From NCBI GenBank assembly GCA_017472255.1, contig JAFUQU010000016.1, positions 62,001 to 126,000 of the forward strand: a stretch of 64,000 nt of DNA, in the 5' to 3' direction. The stretch comes from Clostridia bacterium. Lineage in GTDB: Bacteria > Bacillota > Clostridia > Oscillospirales > CAG-272. The notes under the pieces were generated by a model. It worked only from the letters and a program-made list of their open reading frames with translations. It was not told where the DNA came from and ran no database searches. Both the position numbers and the translations under genes were made by a program. This document shows, in pieces, positions 26,881 to 35,276 of this stretch. The stretch's first letter is position 1. Each line of letters opens with the position of its first letter.

Positions 26881-27660
26881 ATGCCAACGATTCAAATCAA
26901 AAATCTGTATAAATCCTATATAAACAGCGACGGAGAGCCGACGAATGCGCTGGAAAACATCAACCTTGAGATTAAGGACGGAGAGTTTGTCTGTGTCGTT
27001 GGCCCCTCCGGCTGCGGCAAGAGCACGCTGCTGGAAATTGTTGCGGGACTGCTTAGCCACACCTCTGGCGAGGTGCTGCTGGACGGCGTGCCCGTAACCG
27101 GCACCAGCCGGGACATCGGCGTGGTGTTTCAGGATCCGTCACTCTATCCGTGGCGGACGATCAAGAAAAACATCGCTTTCGGCATGGACATTGCGAAAAT
27201 TCCGAAGCAGGAGCAGGAGGAGCGGCTTACAAAATACATCTCGCTGATGAACCTTGTAGGTTTCGAAAACAAGTATCCTTCCCAGCTGTCCGGAGGTATG
27301 AGACAGCGTGCGGGCATTGCCCGTGCGCTGGTCATGAATCCCAAGGTTATCCTGATGGATGAGCCGTTCAGCGCCGTTGACCACCTCACCCGCTGCACCC
27401 TGCAGGATGAGCTGATCCGCCTGCGTCAAGAGGAAAAGAAGACGGTACTCTTCATCACGCATGACCTTAACGAGGCTGTTTATCTTGCCGACCGGGTGAT
27501 TCTGCTCACCCCCCGTCCCGGCAAGATACAGCAGGAATACCGCATCGATCTGCCTTACCCGCGCAACCGTGACGACGCGTTCCTGACGCACACGGCGGCG
27601 ACGATCATGACCGACATCACCACGGGCAGCAGAAAAGACGATGTGGAATACTACATCTGA
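26881..27660 (+). CDS. ABC transporter ATPase (TauB/SsuB type)
   Basis: 259 aa. Walker A GPSGCGKST, Q-loop FQDPSLYPW, signature LSGGMRQRAGIARAL, Walker B VILMDEPFSAVD and H-loop FITHD are all present, so it is an active ATPase. RPGKI near the C-terminus is typical for the nitrate/sulfonate/taurine importer group. It lies 19 nt after the binding protein and completes the importer. Confidence 0.94.
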   Translation: MPTIQIKNLYKSYINSDGEPTNALENINLEIKDGEFVCVVGPSGCGKSTLLEIVAGLLSHTSGEVLLDGVPVTGTSRDIGVVFQDPSLYPWRTIKKNIAFGMDIAKIPKQEQEERLTKYISLMNLVGFENKYPSQLSGGMRQRAGIARALVMNPKVILMDEPFSAVDHLTRCTLQDELIRLRQEEKKTVLFITHDLNEAVYLADRVILLTPRPGKIQQEYRIDLPYPRNRDDAFLTHTAATIMTDITTGSRKDDVEYYI

Positions 27661-27676
27661 GAAAGGAAAATTTACA

Positions 27677-28558
27677 ATGTTCAGAGATACAAGCATGGAT
27701 TATTATCCGAAAGAAGAAGTCAAGGCGCTGTGGAATGCCAACATGAGCTTCACCGACGAGCAGCTGCTCGCCATGGATGAGGTGGAATTCCGCGCAAGAG
27801 TTCGCGAGCGCAGCCATCATACCCTTGAAATTCAGGTGTATCAGGCGGCATACCGTCACAAGACGATCAGCGAAACCCAGGCTGACACCACCAAGCGCCT
27901 GCTTCGCATCTGGCGTGAGCGCGGACTTCCCGAGGATGCACCCGAGTACAAATACGCCAGCTTCTTACTCGACGCGGCAGAAAAGCTGACCCGCGGCGAG
28001 GATGTAGACCTCACCCCCTACAAGCCCACGCACGTGACGAAGGAGATGGAGGATGCCTTCTTCACCATCGTCAAGGAACGCCGTTCGGTGCGTGAGTTCA
28101 CCGACGAGGATGTGCCGGACGAAATCCTTGATAAGGTGCTGGAAGCCGGTCTCTGGGCGGCGCACGGATGCAACGTCCAGTCCATCCGCTACCTCATCGT
28201 CAAGGAAAAGGATCATCCGGGACTGTTCAAGGGAAGCGACGTGCCGGGCGGACCGATTCACCTGGTGATCTGCCAGGATATGCGCTGCTACCGCGCCAAC
28301 TGCTTCACGCCTTTGCGCAACCGTCTGCTGGACGCGGGCGCTGCGGGACAGAATATTGTTCTCGCCGCTCATGCCGCAGGTCTTGAGGGCGTGTGGCTGA
28401 CCTTCCCGAATCAGGCTTTCGTCGATCGGCTGAAGGAGACCTTTAATATTCCCGAGGAAGTACGCCTTGTCACCTATGTGGATGTGGGCTGGGGCGATCA
28501 GACCCCTTATCCGCCTCTCCGCTGGAACGTGAAGGACACGATCCTGCACCGGGATTGA
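27677..28558 (+). CDS. Nitroreductase-family flavoprotein with N-terminal extension
   Basis: 293 aa. The nitroreductase fold starts at about residue 125 (FTIVKERRSVREFTDEDVP, the FMN-binding run) and continues through GLWAAHGCNVQSIRYL, DAGAAGQNIVLAAHAAGLEGVW and the ending YTYPP-like PYPPLRWN. The first ~120 residues are an extra helical region (LLAMDEVEFRARVRERSHHTLEIQ) that I do not recognise. It is cytoplasmic, uses FMN and NAD(P)H, and its substrate is unknown. Within this operon it may oxidise or reduce a ring intermediate. Confidence 0.82.
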   Translation: MFRDTSMDYYPKEEVKALWNANMSFTDEQLLAMDEVEFRARVRERSHHTLEIQVYQAAYRHKTISETQADTTKRLLRIWRERGLPEDAPEYKYASFLLDAAEKLTRGEDVDLTPYKPTHVTKEMEDAFFTIVKERRSVREFTDEDVPDEILDKVLEAGLWAAHGCNVQSIRYLIVKEKDHPGLFKGSDVPGGPIHLVICQDMRCYRANCFTPLRNRLLDAGAAGQNIVLAAHAAGLEGVWLTFPNQAFVDRLKETFNIPEEVRLVTYVDVGWGDQTPYPPLRWNVKDTILHRD

Positions 28559-28568
28559 GGAAAACAGC

Positions 28569-29264
28569 ATGAACATCGTTATCATCGGCGGCAGCCGGGG
28601 CATCGGACGCGCCGCAGCGGTCGAGCTTGCCAAAGACGGGCACCGGCTGCTGCTGGTAGGTCGGAACCCCGAATCGCTGGAAAAGGCGAAAGCCGGGCTG
28701 CCGGACAGCACGGAGACTTTCACGGCGGATATCACCGATGCCGCCGCCATCGATCAGCTTGCCGCCTATTGCGAGGAACGGTTTGCACCGGACGGGCTGA
28801 TTCTGAACGCCGCCGCTTTTGCAAACCACGCCACGGGGCGGTCGGTATTGCAGCCCACGCCGGATGAGTTGGGCGCGATTCTGGATGCCAACGTGGTGGC
28901 GCATTACCGCATTGTGCGCCGTCTGTTCCCCCTGCTTCAGAAAAGCGGGCGGGGCAGAATCGTCCTTATCGGCTCCACGGCGGGCATCCGACAGGATAAA
29001 GGCGGCATTTACGGCATATCAAAATGGGCGCTTCGTTCCTTTGCCTACAATCTGCGGGAGGAGGCGAAGGCATACGGCGTAGGCGTTTCGCTGGTCAATC
29101 CCGGCGGAACCTTTACCGAAAGACGTCAGAAGCAGAGCGCGGATGACAAGCATCTGCTGGAAACCAGCGATCTTGGAATTGTTATTGCCACGGTCTTCCG
29201 ATTATCCCCGCAGGCAGTCATCGAGCAGCTGGACATCCGTCCGCTGACCGGCGACACATACTAA
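28569..29264 (+). CDS. Short-chain dehydrogenase/reductase
   Basis: 231 aa. It has the nucleotide-binding motif GGSRGIGRAAA near residue 7, LILNAAA, the catalytic Ser at IGSTAG and YGISK (Tyr-x3-Lys). It is an NAD(P)-dependent oxidoreductase acting on a hydroxyl or keto group. It lies 10 nt after the nitroreductase. The two redox enzymes together suggest that the imported compound is remodelled before C-S cleavage. Confidence 0.88.
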   Translation: MNIVIIGGSRGIGRAAAVELAKDGHRLLLVGRNPESLEKAKAGLPDSTETFTADITDAAAIDQLAAYCEERFAPDGLILNAAAFANHATGRSVLQPTPDELGAILDANVVAHYRIVRRLFPLLQKSGRGRIVLIGSTAGIRQDKGGIYGISKWALRSFAYNLREEAKAYGVGVSLVNPGGTFTERRQKQSADDKHLLETSDLGIVIATVFRLSPQAVIEQLDIRPLTGDTY

Positions 29265-29286
29265 CAGAAAAGGAATGGCAGCAGCT

Positions 29287-30438
29287 ATGGAATATAAAAT
29301 CGAAACCCGATGTCTTCACACAGACATTTCTTCCGAAACCGACGGCGTTCACCCGCTGAGCGTGCCGATCTATCAGACGGCCACCTTCGTACATACCAAA
29401 ATCGGTAAGTACGGCGCTTACGACTACACCCGCGAGAGCAATCCCACCCGCACCCATCTGGAGGAGAAGATTTCCTCGCTGGAGCACGCATCCGACACGC
29501 TGGCGTTTGCCAACGGCATGGCGGCAATCACGGCCTGCATGGAGCTGTTTGTTCCGGGCGACCGCATTCTGTCGGGTGAGGATCTGTACGGCGGCACGAA
29601 CCGGCTTTTCCACACGATCAACGAAAAAAACGGCATTCGCTTCGATTACGCGGATACTACCGATCTGAACGCAATTGAAACGGCAATTCGTCCGGACACC
29701 CGGGCGATCTATGTGGAAAGCCCCACCAATCCGATGATGCGGGTTACTGACATCGCCGGAGCGGCGGAAATTGCACATCGGCATGGGCTGCTGCTTATTG
29801 TAGACAATACCTTCCTTTCCCCTTATTTTTTGAATCCCCTCGATCTGGGCGCGGATATTGTCATTCACAGCGGTACGAAGTTTATCGGCGGTCACAACGA
29901 TTCGCTGGCAGGCTTCCTCTGCGTCAGAGATCCGGAGCTTGGCGAACGGCTTCGGCTGATCGCCACCACCATCGGCAGCGCCATCGCTCCCTTTGAGGCA
30001 TGGCTGACCATACGCGGTCTGAAAACGCTGGCAGTGCGCATGGAACGCCAGCAGGAGAACGCGCTGAAAATTGCAGAATGGCTCAAGAACGCCCCCCATG
30101 TGACCGAGGTGCTTTACATCGGTCTGCCCGAACATCCGGGCTATGAAATTTCAAAGCGGCAGGGACGGGGCTTCGGCAGCATGATTTCCTTCCGCACCGA
30201 CAATGAGGAAACGGCCCGCCGCTGCCTGATGCACACCAAGCTGATTTCCTTTGCCGAGAGTCTGGGCGGCGTGGATTCGCTGATCACCTATCCGCTGACG
30301 CAGACACATACTGCGGTTTCGGAGGAGGAACGCCAGCATCTGGGCATCACCGACACGCTGCTTCGCCTCAGCGTAGGCATCGAGGCGGCGGAGGATCTGA
30401 TCGAGGATTTGAGACTGGCACTGGAGGGAGACGAATGA
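29287..30438 (+). CDS. Cys/Met metabolism PLP enzyme (cystathionine gamma-synthase/lyase family)
   Basis: 383 aa. The start at 29287 is preferred over the ATG at 29275, because AGGA directly abuts the earlier codon but lies 12 nt before the later one. Family motifs: YTRESNPTRTHLEEKISSLE, FANGMAAI, PLP-contacting VDNTFLSPYF and the PLP lysine in IHSGTKFIGGHND. The group includes cystathionine gamma-synthase, gamma-lyase and methionine gamma-lyase, which cannot be told apart safely here. Given the neighbours, C-S bond cleavage is more likely than synthesis. It overlaps the next gene (ATGA). Confidence 0.88.
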   Translation: MEYKIETRCLHTDISSETDGVHPLSVPIYQTATFVHTKIGKYGAYDYTRESNPTRTHLEEKISSLEHASDTLAFANGMAAITACMELFVPGDRILSGEDLYGGTNRLFHTINEKNGIRFDYADTTDLNAIETAIRPDTRAIYVESPTNPMMRVTDIAGAAEIAHRHGLLLIVDNTFLSPYFLNPLDLGADIVIHSGTKFIGGHNDSLAGFLCVRDPELGERLRLIATTIGSAIAPFEAWLTIRGLKTLAVRMERQQENALKIAEWLKNAPHVTEVLYIGLPEHPGYEISKRQGRGFGSMISFRTDNEETARRCLMHTKLISFAESLGGVDSLITYPLTQTHTAVSEEERQHLGITDTLLRLSVGIEAAEDLIEDLRLALEGDE

Positions 30439-31604
30439 ATTTCGACGTTACCATCGACCGTCGGAACACCGACTGTCTGAAATACGATTTCGCCGTGGAG
30501 CGGAGACGTCCGGCGGACGTGCTCCCGCTCTGGGTGGCAGATATGGATTTCCCGGTGCCGGAAGCGGTGAGCGAAGCGCTGGCAGCGCGTGCGCGGCACG
30601 GCATTTTCGGTTACACCGACGTGAAGCGCGATTATTTTGAAGCGGTTGCCGACTGGTTCAAAGCGCATCATGGCTGGACACCGGAGGAGGACTGGCTGGT
30701 AAAAACGCCGGGCGTGGTGTTTGCGCTGGCCATGGCCATCAAAGCCTGCACGGTAGAAGGGGACGCGGTGCTGATTCAGCCGCCGGTTTATTATCCCTTC
30801 TTCGAGGTGGTTCGCGACAACAACCGCCATCTGGTGGAAAATGAGCTTGTCCTGCGGGACGGGCGGTATGAGATTGATTTCGACAAGCTGGAAGCGCAGT
30901 TCCGGGATGAACAGGTGAAGCTGATGATTCTATGCTCGCCGCACAATCCGGTTGGACGTGTCTGGACGCGGGAAGAACTGGAAAAAGTTGCGGCGCTCTG
31001 CGTGAAATACGGCGTGGTGCTGGCGGCGGACGAGATTCACTGCGATTTTACCCGACCGGGGCATCCGTTCACATCGGCAGCGACGCTGGCGGGGGATATC
31101 CGAAATCAGGTAATCATCTGCACCGCACCCAGCAAGACCTTCAATCTGGCGGGACTTCAGGTGTCGAATATTTTTATTCCGGACAAAAAGCTGCGCGATG
31201 CGTTCCGGCATCAGATCGATGCTGCCGGATATTCGCAGCTGAACGCGATGGGACTGCTCGCCTGCAAGGTCGCTTACCGTGAAGGCGCGGACTGGCTGAC
31301 CGAAGTGAAGGCGTACATCGAAGGAAATCTGACGTACCTGCGGGAATATCTGAAACAAAACCTGCCGCAGATCAAGCTGATCGAGCCGGAGGGAACCTAT
31401 CTTGTCTGGCTGGACTGCGGTGCCATCGGGCTTACCGGCTCGGCGCTGAATCGCTTCATCACCGAGAAAGCGCGGCTGTGGCTGGACGGCGGCAATATGT
31501 TCGGCGGCGACGCAGGGCAGTTCCAGCGGATTAATCTGGCGTGCAGCCGGGCTACGCTGGGGCAGGCGCTGGAGCAGCTTCGCCAGGCGGTCGAAAACGC
31601 TTGA
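30435..31604 (+). CDS. MalY/PatB-type cystathionine beta-lyase
   Basis: 389 aa, PLP fold type I. It has the family opening RRNTDCLKYDF, the LPLWVADMDFPVPEAV motif specific for MalY/PatB beta-C-S lyases, CSPHNPVGRVWTREEL, DEIHCDF and the PLP lysine in APSKTFNLAGLQ. It releases thiol or sulfide from S-substituted cysteines such as cystathionine. It is the last enzyme gene of the operon and is translationally coupled to the previous PLP enzyme. Its final codons overlap the -35 of the LysR promoter. Confidence 0.92.
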   Translation: MNFDVTIDRRNTDCLKYDFAVERRRPADVLPLWVADMDFPVPEAVSEALAARARHGIFGYTDVKRDYFEAVADWFKAHHGWTPEEDWLVKTPGVVFALAMAIKACTVEGDAVLIQPPVYYPFFEVVRDNNRHLVENELVLRDGRYEIDFDKLEAQFRDEQVKLMILCSPHNPVGRVWTREELEKVAALCVKYGVVLAADEIHCDFTRPGHPFTSAATLAGDIRNQVIICTAPSKTFNLAGLQVSNIFIPDKKLRDAFRHQIDAAGYSQLNAMGLLACKVAYREGADWLTEVKAYIEGNLTYLREYLKQNLPQIKLIEPEGTYLVWLDCGAIGLTGSALNRFITEKARLWLDGGNMFGGDAGQFQRINLACSRATLGQALEQLRQAVENA

Positions 31605-31629
31605 CAAACGGACGGATTTATGATATAAT
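31601..31629 (+). promoter_or_regulatory. Promoter of the LysR gene
   Basis: TTGACA (31601-31606), a 17-nt spacer and TATAAT (31624-31629). It is full consensus, beginning inside the malY-like gene, so the regulator is made independently of the operon. Confidence 0.8.
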
Positions 31630-31719
31630 CCCTACTTGAAGGGGGTGCGATATCCCTGGAATCCCTTCATTTTTATAGGCTTTCAAATAGTATTCAAAAA
31701 GAATCCGGGAGAGATCGAT

Positions 31720-32646
31720 ATGACACTTCAGCAGCTTCATTACGCCATCACCATATCCAAGGCCGGCTCCTTCAATAAAGCGGCGGAAATGCTGTACATC
31801 GCGCAGCCGTCTCTGACCAGCGCCATACGCGATCTGGAAAAGGAAGTGGGCATCACCATCTTTCACCGCAGCGGACGGGGCGCTTCGCTGACCAACGATG
31901 GTGTGGAGTTTATCGCCTACGCCCGGCAGGTTTACGATCACTACGAGACGCTGATGCAGAAATACGGGAAGGGCGGCAATCTGAAAAAGAAGTTCGGCAT
32001 CTCGACCCAGCACTATTCCTTCGCTGTGAAGACCTTCGTGGAGATGGTCAAGCAGTTCAACACCGCCGAGTATGAGTTCGCCATCCGCGAGACGCAGACC
32101 CGGGAAGTGATCGAAGATGTGAATATGATGAAAAGCGAGATCGGAATCCTGTATCTGAGCGATTTCAATCGGAAGGTAATCACCAAGCTGCTGAAAGCCA
32201 ACGATCTGGTCTTTCATAAGCTGATCGAATGCAAGGCGTATGTTTATTTGTGGAAGGGGCATCCGCTGGCAAGCTGCTCGTCGATTCGATTCGAACAGCT
32301 GGAGCCGTATCCGTGCTTATCCTTTGAGCAGGGAAGCAACAGCTCCTTTTACTTTGCGGAGGAAATCCTGAGCACCAATGAATATCCCCGCACGATCAAA
32401 GCCAACGATCGCGCCACGATGCTGAATCTGATGATTGGTCTGAACGGCTACACCCTCTGCTCGGGCATTATTTGTGAGGAGCTGAACGGTACGGATTATG
32501 CCGCGATTCCCTTTGATCCGGAGACGGAGGAAGCGGACAGCCGGATGGAGATCGGCTATATTATGAAGAAAAATGTGCTGCCAAGCCGGATGGCAGAGTT
32601 GTATATCGAAGAAATGAAGCACTATCTGGAGCGGTGTACGGTATAA
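31720..32646 (+). CDS. LysR family transcriptional regulator
   Basis: 308 aa. The start is the ATG at 31720 after GGGAGAG. The N-terminal winged helix-turn-helix (LQQLHYAITISKAGSFNKAAEMLYIAQPSLTSAIRDLE) is canonical. The C-terminal ~220 residues are the two-lobe effector domain (FHKLIECKAYVYLWKGHPLA; LCSGIICEEL). LysR proteins next to sulfur operons (CysB, YtlI/CmbR types) often sense O-acetylserine or sulfur metabolites. It probably binds the palindrome at 23072-23092. Confidence 0.92.
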   Translation: MTLQQLHYAITISKAGSFNKAAEMLYIAQPSLTSAIRDLEKEVGITIFHRSGRGASLTNDGVEFIAYARQVYDHYETLMQKYGKGGNLKKKFGISTQHYSFAVKTFVEMVKQFNTAEYEFAIRETQTREVIEDVNMMKSEIGILYLSDFNRKVITKLLKANDLVFHKLIECKAYVYLWKGHPLASCSSIRFEQLEPYPCLSFEQGSNSSFYFAEEILSTNEYPRTIKANDRATMLNLMIGLNGYTLCSGIICEELNGTDYAAIPFDPETEEADSRMEIGYIMKKNVLPSRMAELYIEEMKHYLERCTV

Positions 32647-32694
32647 TCCAATGAGGAACCCCGCCGCTTCTTATGCGGATTTCCGGCAAAAGTT

Positions 32695-32729
32695 AAGCCT
32701 TCCATGGCAGGAACTGCCATGGAAGGCTT
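32695..32729. terminator. Strong hairpin between convergent genes
   Basis: A perfect 16-bp stem (AAGCCTTCCATGGCAG and complement) with a GAA loop. Rightward it is followed by TGTTTTGTTT. It lies 8 nt before the end of the convergent amidohydrolase gene. Confidence 0.8.
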
Positions 32730-32737
32730 TGTTTTGT

Positions 32738-33526
32738 TTACAGCCCCAGCAGCCGTTTTGCGTTGCGCGAGAAAATCGCCTCCCGCTCATCGTCGGTGAG
32801 CGGCTCATACATCACCGCCGCGATGTCCGAAGCCGGACCCACACCCGGATAGTCCGTGCCGAACAGCAGCCGGTCACAGCCCACCCGGTCGATGGCTTGC
32901 CGAAGCGTTCCCGCCCGATCGGTGCCGTGGGCGGAAATATCGAAGCAGACATTCTCATACCGACGCAGAATCTCCAGATGGTCGGTAAGCCCGCCGCTGC
33001 AGCTGAGATGCGCCCAGACCAGCTTCAATCCGGGCACCGCCGCCGACAGCGCGTACATATCCGCAATCGATGTGGGATGGATATTCACCACCATGTCAAG
33101 CTGTCGGGCGTATTCCATGATTTCGATGAATTCCGGCGTCGCGCAGGCCGACCATCCCATCATGTAGGGAACCAGTTCGCCGATAAGCCGCACGCCCTTC
33201 GCCCGGCAGCGTTCAAGCTCCCGGCAGGACAGCTCCACGAACGCCGGATGGATGTGGATGCCCGGGAGATAAAAATTCCCCAGCGTTTCCTTCGCTGCCA
33301 GCGCCTGATCGTTCAGCAGCGGAATCAGCCGCTGGTATTCCGCCGTTGGACGACCACTCATCGCCCGATAGATCACGCTTCCGCAGGCGGTTGTGATGCC
33401 GTTGGCCGCCAGATCGTCCCGGAAACGGCGCAGATTAATCTCCACGCCGTGGGTGGGCAGGTGGAAATCATACATGGGGTGTACGTGGAAGTCTACGATT
33501 TCCACGCTTGTATTTGCGTCAACCAT
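32738..33526 (-). CDS. Amidohydrolase-2 family metal-dependent hydrolase
   Basis: 262 aa, TIM-barrel. All expected metal and catalytic residues are visible: the HxH pair in VDFHVHP (His14, His16), His in VVNIHPTS, His in LVWAHLSC and Asp in LLFGTDYPG. This group includes decarboxylases and lactone or amide hydrolases of aromatic and sugar acids. It is the last gene of a three-gene operon (AraC, degenerate paralog, this gene), 3 nt after its paralog. Substrate unknown. Confidence 0.85.
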   Translation of the reverse strand: MVDANTSVEIVDFHVHPMYDFHLPTHGVEINLRRFRDDLAANGITTACGSVIYRAMSGRPTAEYQRLIPLLNDQALAAKETLGNFYLPGIHIHPAFVELSCRELERCRAKGVRLIGELVPYMMGWSACATPEFIEIMEYARQLDMVVNIHPTSIADMYALSAAVPGLKLVWAHLSCSGGLTDHLEILRRYENVCFDISAHGTDRAGTLRQAIDRVGCDRLLFGTDYPGVGPASDIAAVMYEPLTDDEREAIFSRNAKRLLGL

Positions 33527-33529
33527 TTC

Positions 33530-34216
33530 TCATGCCTCCAATCCCAGCAGCTTCCGCGCGTTTTCACGGTAAATTCCAGAATGCACTTCCTCGTCCGCGT
33601 CCCGAAGCTCCCATTTCATCGCCGCCAGCTTTGCCGCCGGATTGCCGTCCGGACAGCCTGTGCCGAACAGCAGCCGGTCGATATGCAGCTTCCGGCTCCA
33701 TTCGTGCAGCACATAATTGCCTATCCAAATTCCCCCCGACAGATTCAGGTACACGTTTGGGCAGGCTGCCAGCACCTCCGCCGCCTGTGCGGGCATGAAG
33801 CCCCGGCTGAAAAAACCGCCGCAGATCAGTTTCAGCGACGGATATCGTTCAGCCAGCATTATCGCTGCGGCGGGGGATTCCCCGCGCAGGCTCACCGGAA
33901 GACCGCGCTCTTGGGCTGCCGCAAGCACTTCCGCCGCGCCATCCAGCCACGCCCCGTCGATTTCGATCATGCGCGCCTGCTCCACCTGATCGGCGCAGTC
34001 GGGATGTCCCCACAGCGCCGGAATATAACGCGGCTCACGCTTTGCCAGCGCCAGCGACGCCTCGTTCAGCCGCCGCGCCATCCCGCCGTCCGGAGCGGAA
34101 GCCGCGTACAGCGTTCCGCAGGCAAGTCCGATTCCGGCGTCATTCAGCCGGTCGAAAAAATGTGCGAACGACGCCGCATCCACGGGCGGATGGGCGTCGA
34201 TATCAATGATTCTCAT
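33530..34216 (-). CDS. Amidohydrolase-2 paralog lacking metal ligands
   Basis: 228 aa, clearly the same fold as the downstream gene (MRIIDIDAHPPVD opening, LLFGT near the end, NARKLLGL at the C-terminus). Aligned with that intact paralog, four of the five key positions differ: HxH becomes D-A-H, IHPT becomes LRGE, WAHLS becomes CGGFF and GTDYP becomes GTGCP. It is probably non-catalytic and may be a structural or regulatory partner in a heteromer. The frame is intact, so it is under selection. It overlaps the AraC gene by 14 bp. Confidence 0.8.
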   Translation of the reverse strand: MRIIDIDAHPPVDAASFAHFFDRLNDAGIGLACGTLYAASAPDGGMARRLNEASLALAKREPRYIPALWGHPDCADQVEQARMIEIDGAWLDGAAEVLAAAQERGLPVSLRGESPAAAIMLAERYPSLKLICGGFFSRGFMPAQAAEVLAACPNVYLNLSGGIWIGNYVLHEWSRKLHIDRLLFGTGCPDGNPAAKLAAMKWELRDADEEVHSGIYRENARKLLGLEA

Positions 34217-35099
34217 GCAGAGTCTCCTTTTCCGATTTTTCCTGTTCCCGGATTACTTCCGGCGTCAGTCCGAAATAATTCCGCACTGCCAGATAGAATC
34301 CGGTGTATGATTCATAGCCCAGCTCCGACGCAATCTCGCTGAATGGAAGCTCGGTGTGCCGGATCAGCAGCCCCGCCGCGTCCATGCGGCGCTTCCTGAC
34401 CAGCGACTGGTAGCTCTCGCCGAAAAGCCGCTGCACCGTCCGGTCGGTCTGACGGCGGCAGAGTCCCAGCTGTTCACACAGACCGTCGATGGAGTTCGGC
34501 TGCATATAGTAGCTGTTGGCGTAATTTTCGATGAGCCACCGCCGGTCGCTGTCGCTCAGGAGGCTGCCCGATGTGGGCTTATCCACCGGCGGCTCCTTCA
34601 GCGCGGCGATGTGTTCCGACAGCCGCAGAAAAAGCATGGACAGCAGAATCTGCTGTTTATGTACCGATATCTCGTTGTCATACAGCGCCATCAGCGAGGA
34701 CATACAGGAATCCACCTCCGTTGAGCGGAAGATGAGCGGCTCATGCACCGTGCCCAGAAGAACATTATAATATTGATACTCCGAAAAGCCGCGGTTCTGC
34801 TTCTCACCCTTGAGCAGCGAGAAGCTGAACACCATCCGCTGATGGATGCTCCGCGAGGTGGCGTGCAGCATTCCCGGCGGAATCAGCAGAATATCGCCGG
34901 GATTCAGCGTAATGGCTGTCGTCTGCCCGGCGTTCAGCTGAAAGCTGCCGGACATGGTGTAATGCAGCTCAAAGTGCTTATGGGAATGAATATGCGATTC
35001 CTTGTCCGCGAACACCGTCCGCAGCGGGAAGCGCCCCGAGAACATGACCCGCATATCGCCGATGTCCGCCGTAATATACTGCATCTGTACCTTATCCAT
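34203..35099 (-). CDS. AraC family transcriptional regulator
   Basis: 298 aa. It has a cupin sensor with metal-like His residues (SHIHSHKHFELHYTMSGSFQL; GDILLIPPGMLHA) and a C-terminal AraC domain (IDGLCEQLGLCRRQTDRTVQRLFG; FSEIASELGYESYTGFYLAVRNYFGLTPE). First gene of the leftward operon, overlapping the amidohydrolase paralog. It is divergent from the solute-binding-protein operon through head-on promoters and probably controls both. Confidence 0.9.
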   Translation of the reverse strand: MDKVQMQYITADIGDMRVMFSGRFPLRTVFADKESHIHSHKHFELHYTMSGSFQLNAGQTTAITLNPGDILLIPPGMLHATSRSIHQRMVFSFSLLKGEKQNRGFSEYQYYNVLLGTVHEPLIFRSTEVDSCMSSLMALYDNEISVHKQQILLSMLFLRLSEHIAALKEPPVDKPTSGSLLSDSDRRWLIENYANSYYMQPNSIDGLCEQLGLCRRQTDRTVQRLFGESYQSLVRKRRMDAAGLLIRHTELPFSEIASELGYESYTGFYLAVRNYFGLTPEVIREQEKSEKETLHENH

Positions 35100-35164
35100 G
35101 GTAATTCTCCATTCGGCACATTATTTTTTTGGACATAAACCTGCAAAGACGTCTTTTGTGCCGA

Positions 35165-35247
35165 TTTACAAAATTTTTTTGCTGTGCTATAATAATATCG
35201 CAACGTTGTGATGGTTATATTATAGCACACAGGCAAGAATTTGTCAA
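35165..35247. promoter_or_regulatory. Face-to-face overlapping promoters
   Basis: Rightward: TTTACA (35165-35170), 17 nt, TATAAT (35188-35193). Leftward: TTGACA (35247-35242), 17 nt, TATAAT (35224-35219). The two point at each other, so each transcript runs through the other promoter. A 12-bp perfect inverted repeat (TGTGCTATAATA at 35183-35194 and complement at 35218-35229) surrounds CAACGTTG (35201-35208). Confidence 0.75.
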
Positions 35248-35276
35248 ATACTTTTTGGGAAAGAAGGATGATTTTT

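Noticed and set aside
35183..35229. Inverted repeat as a transposon end or terminator
   Set aside because: The arms are explained by the two facing -10 regions. There is no T-run and no insertion-sequence gene nearby.
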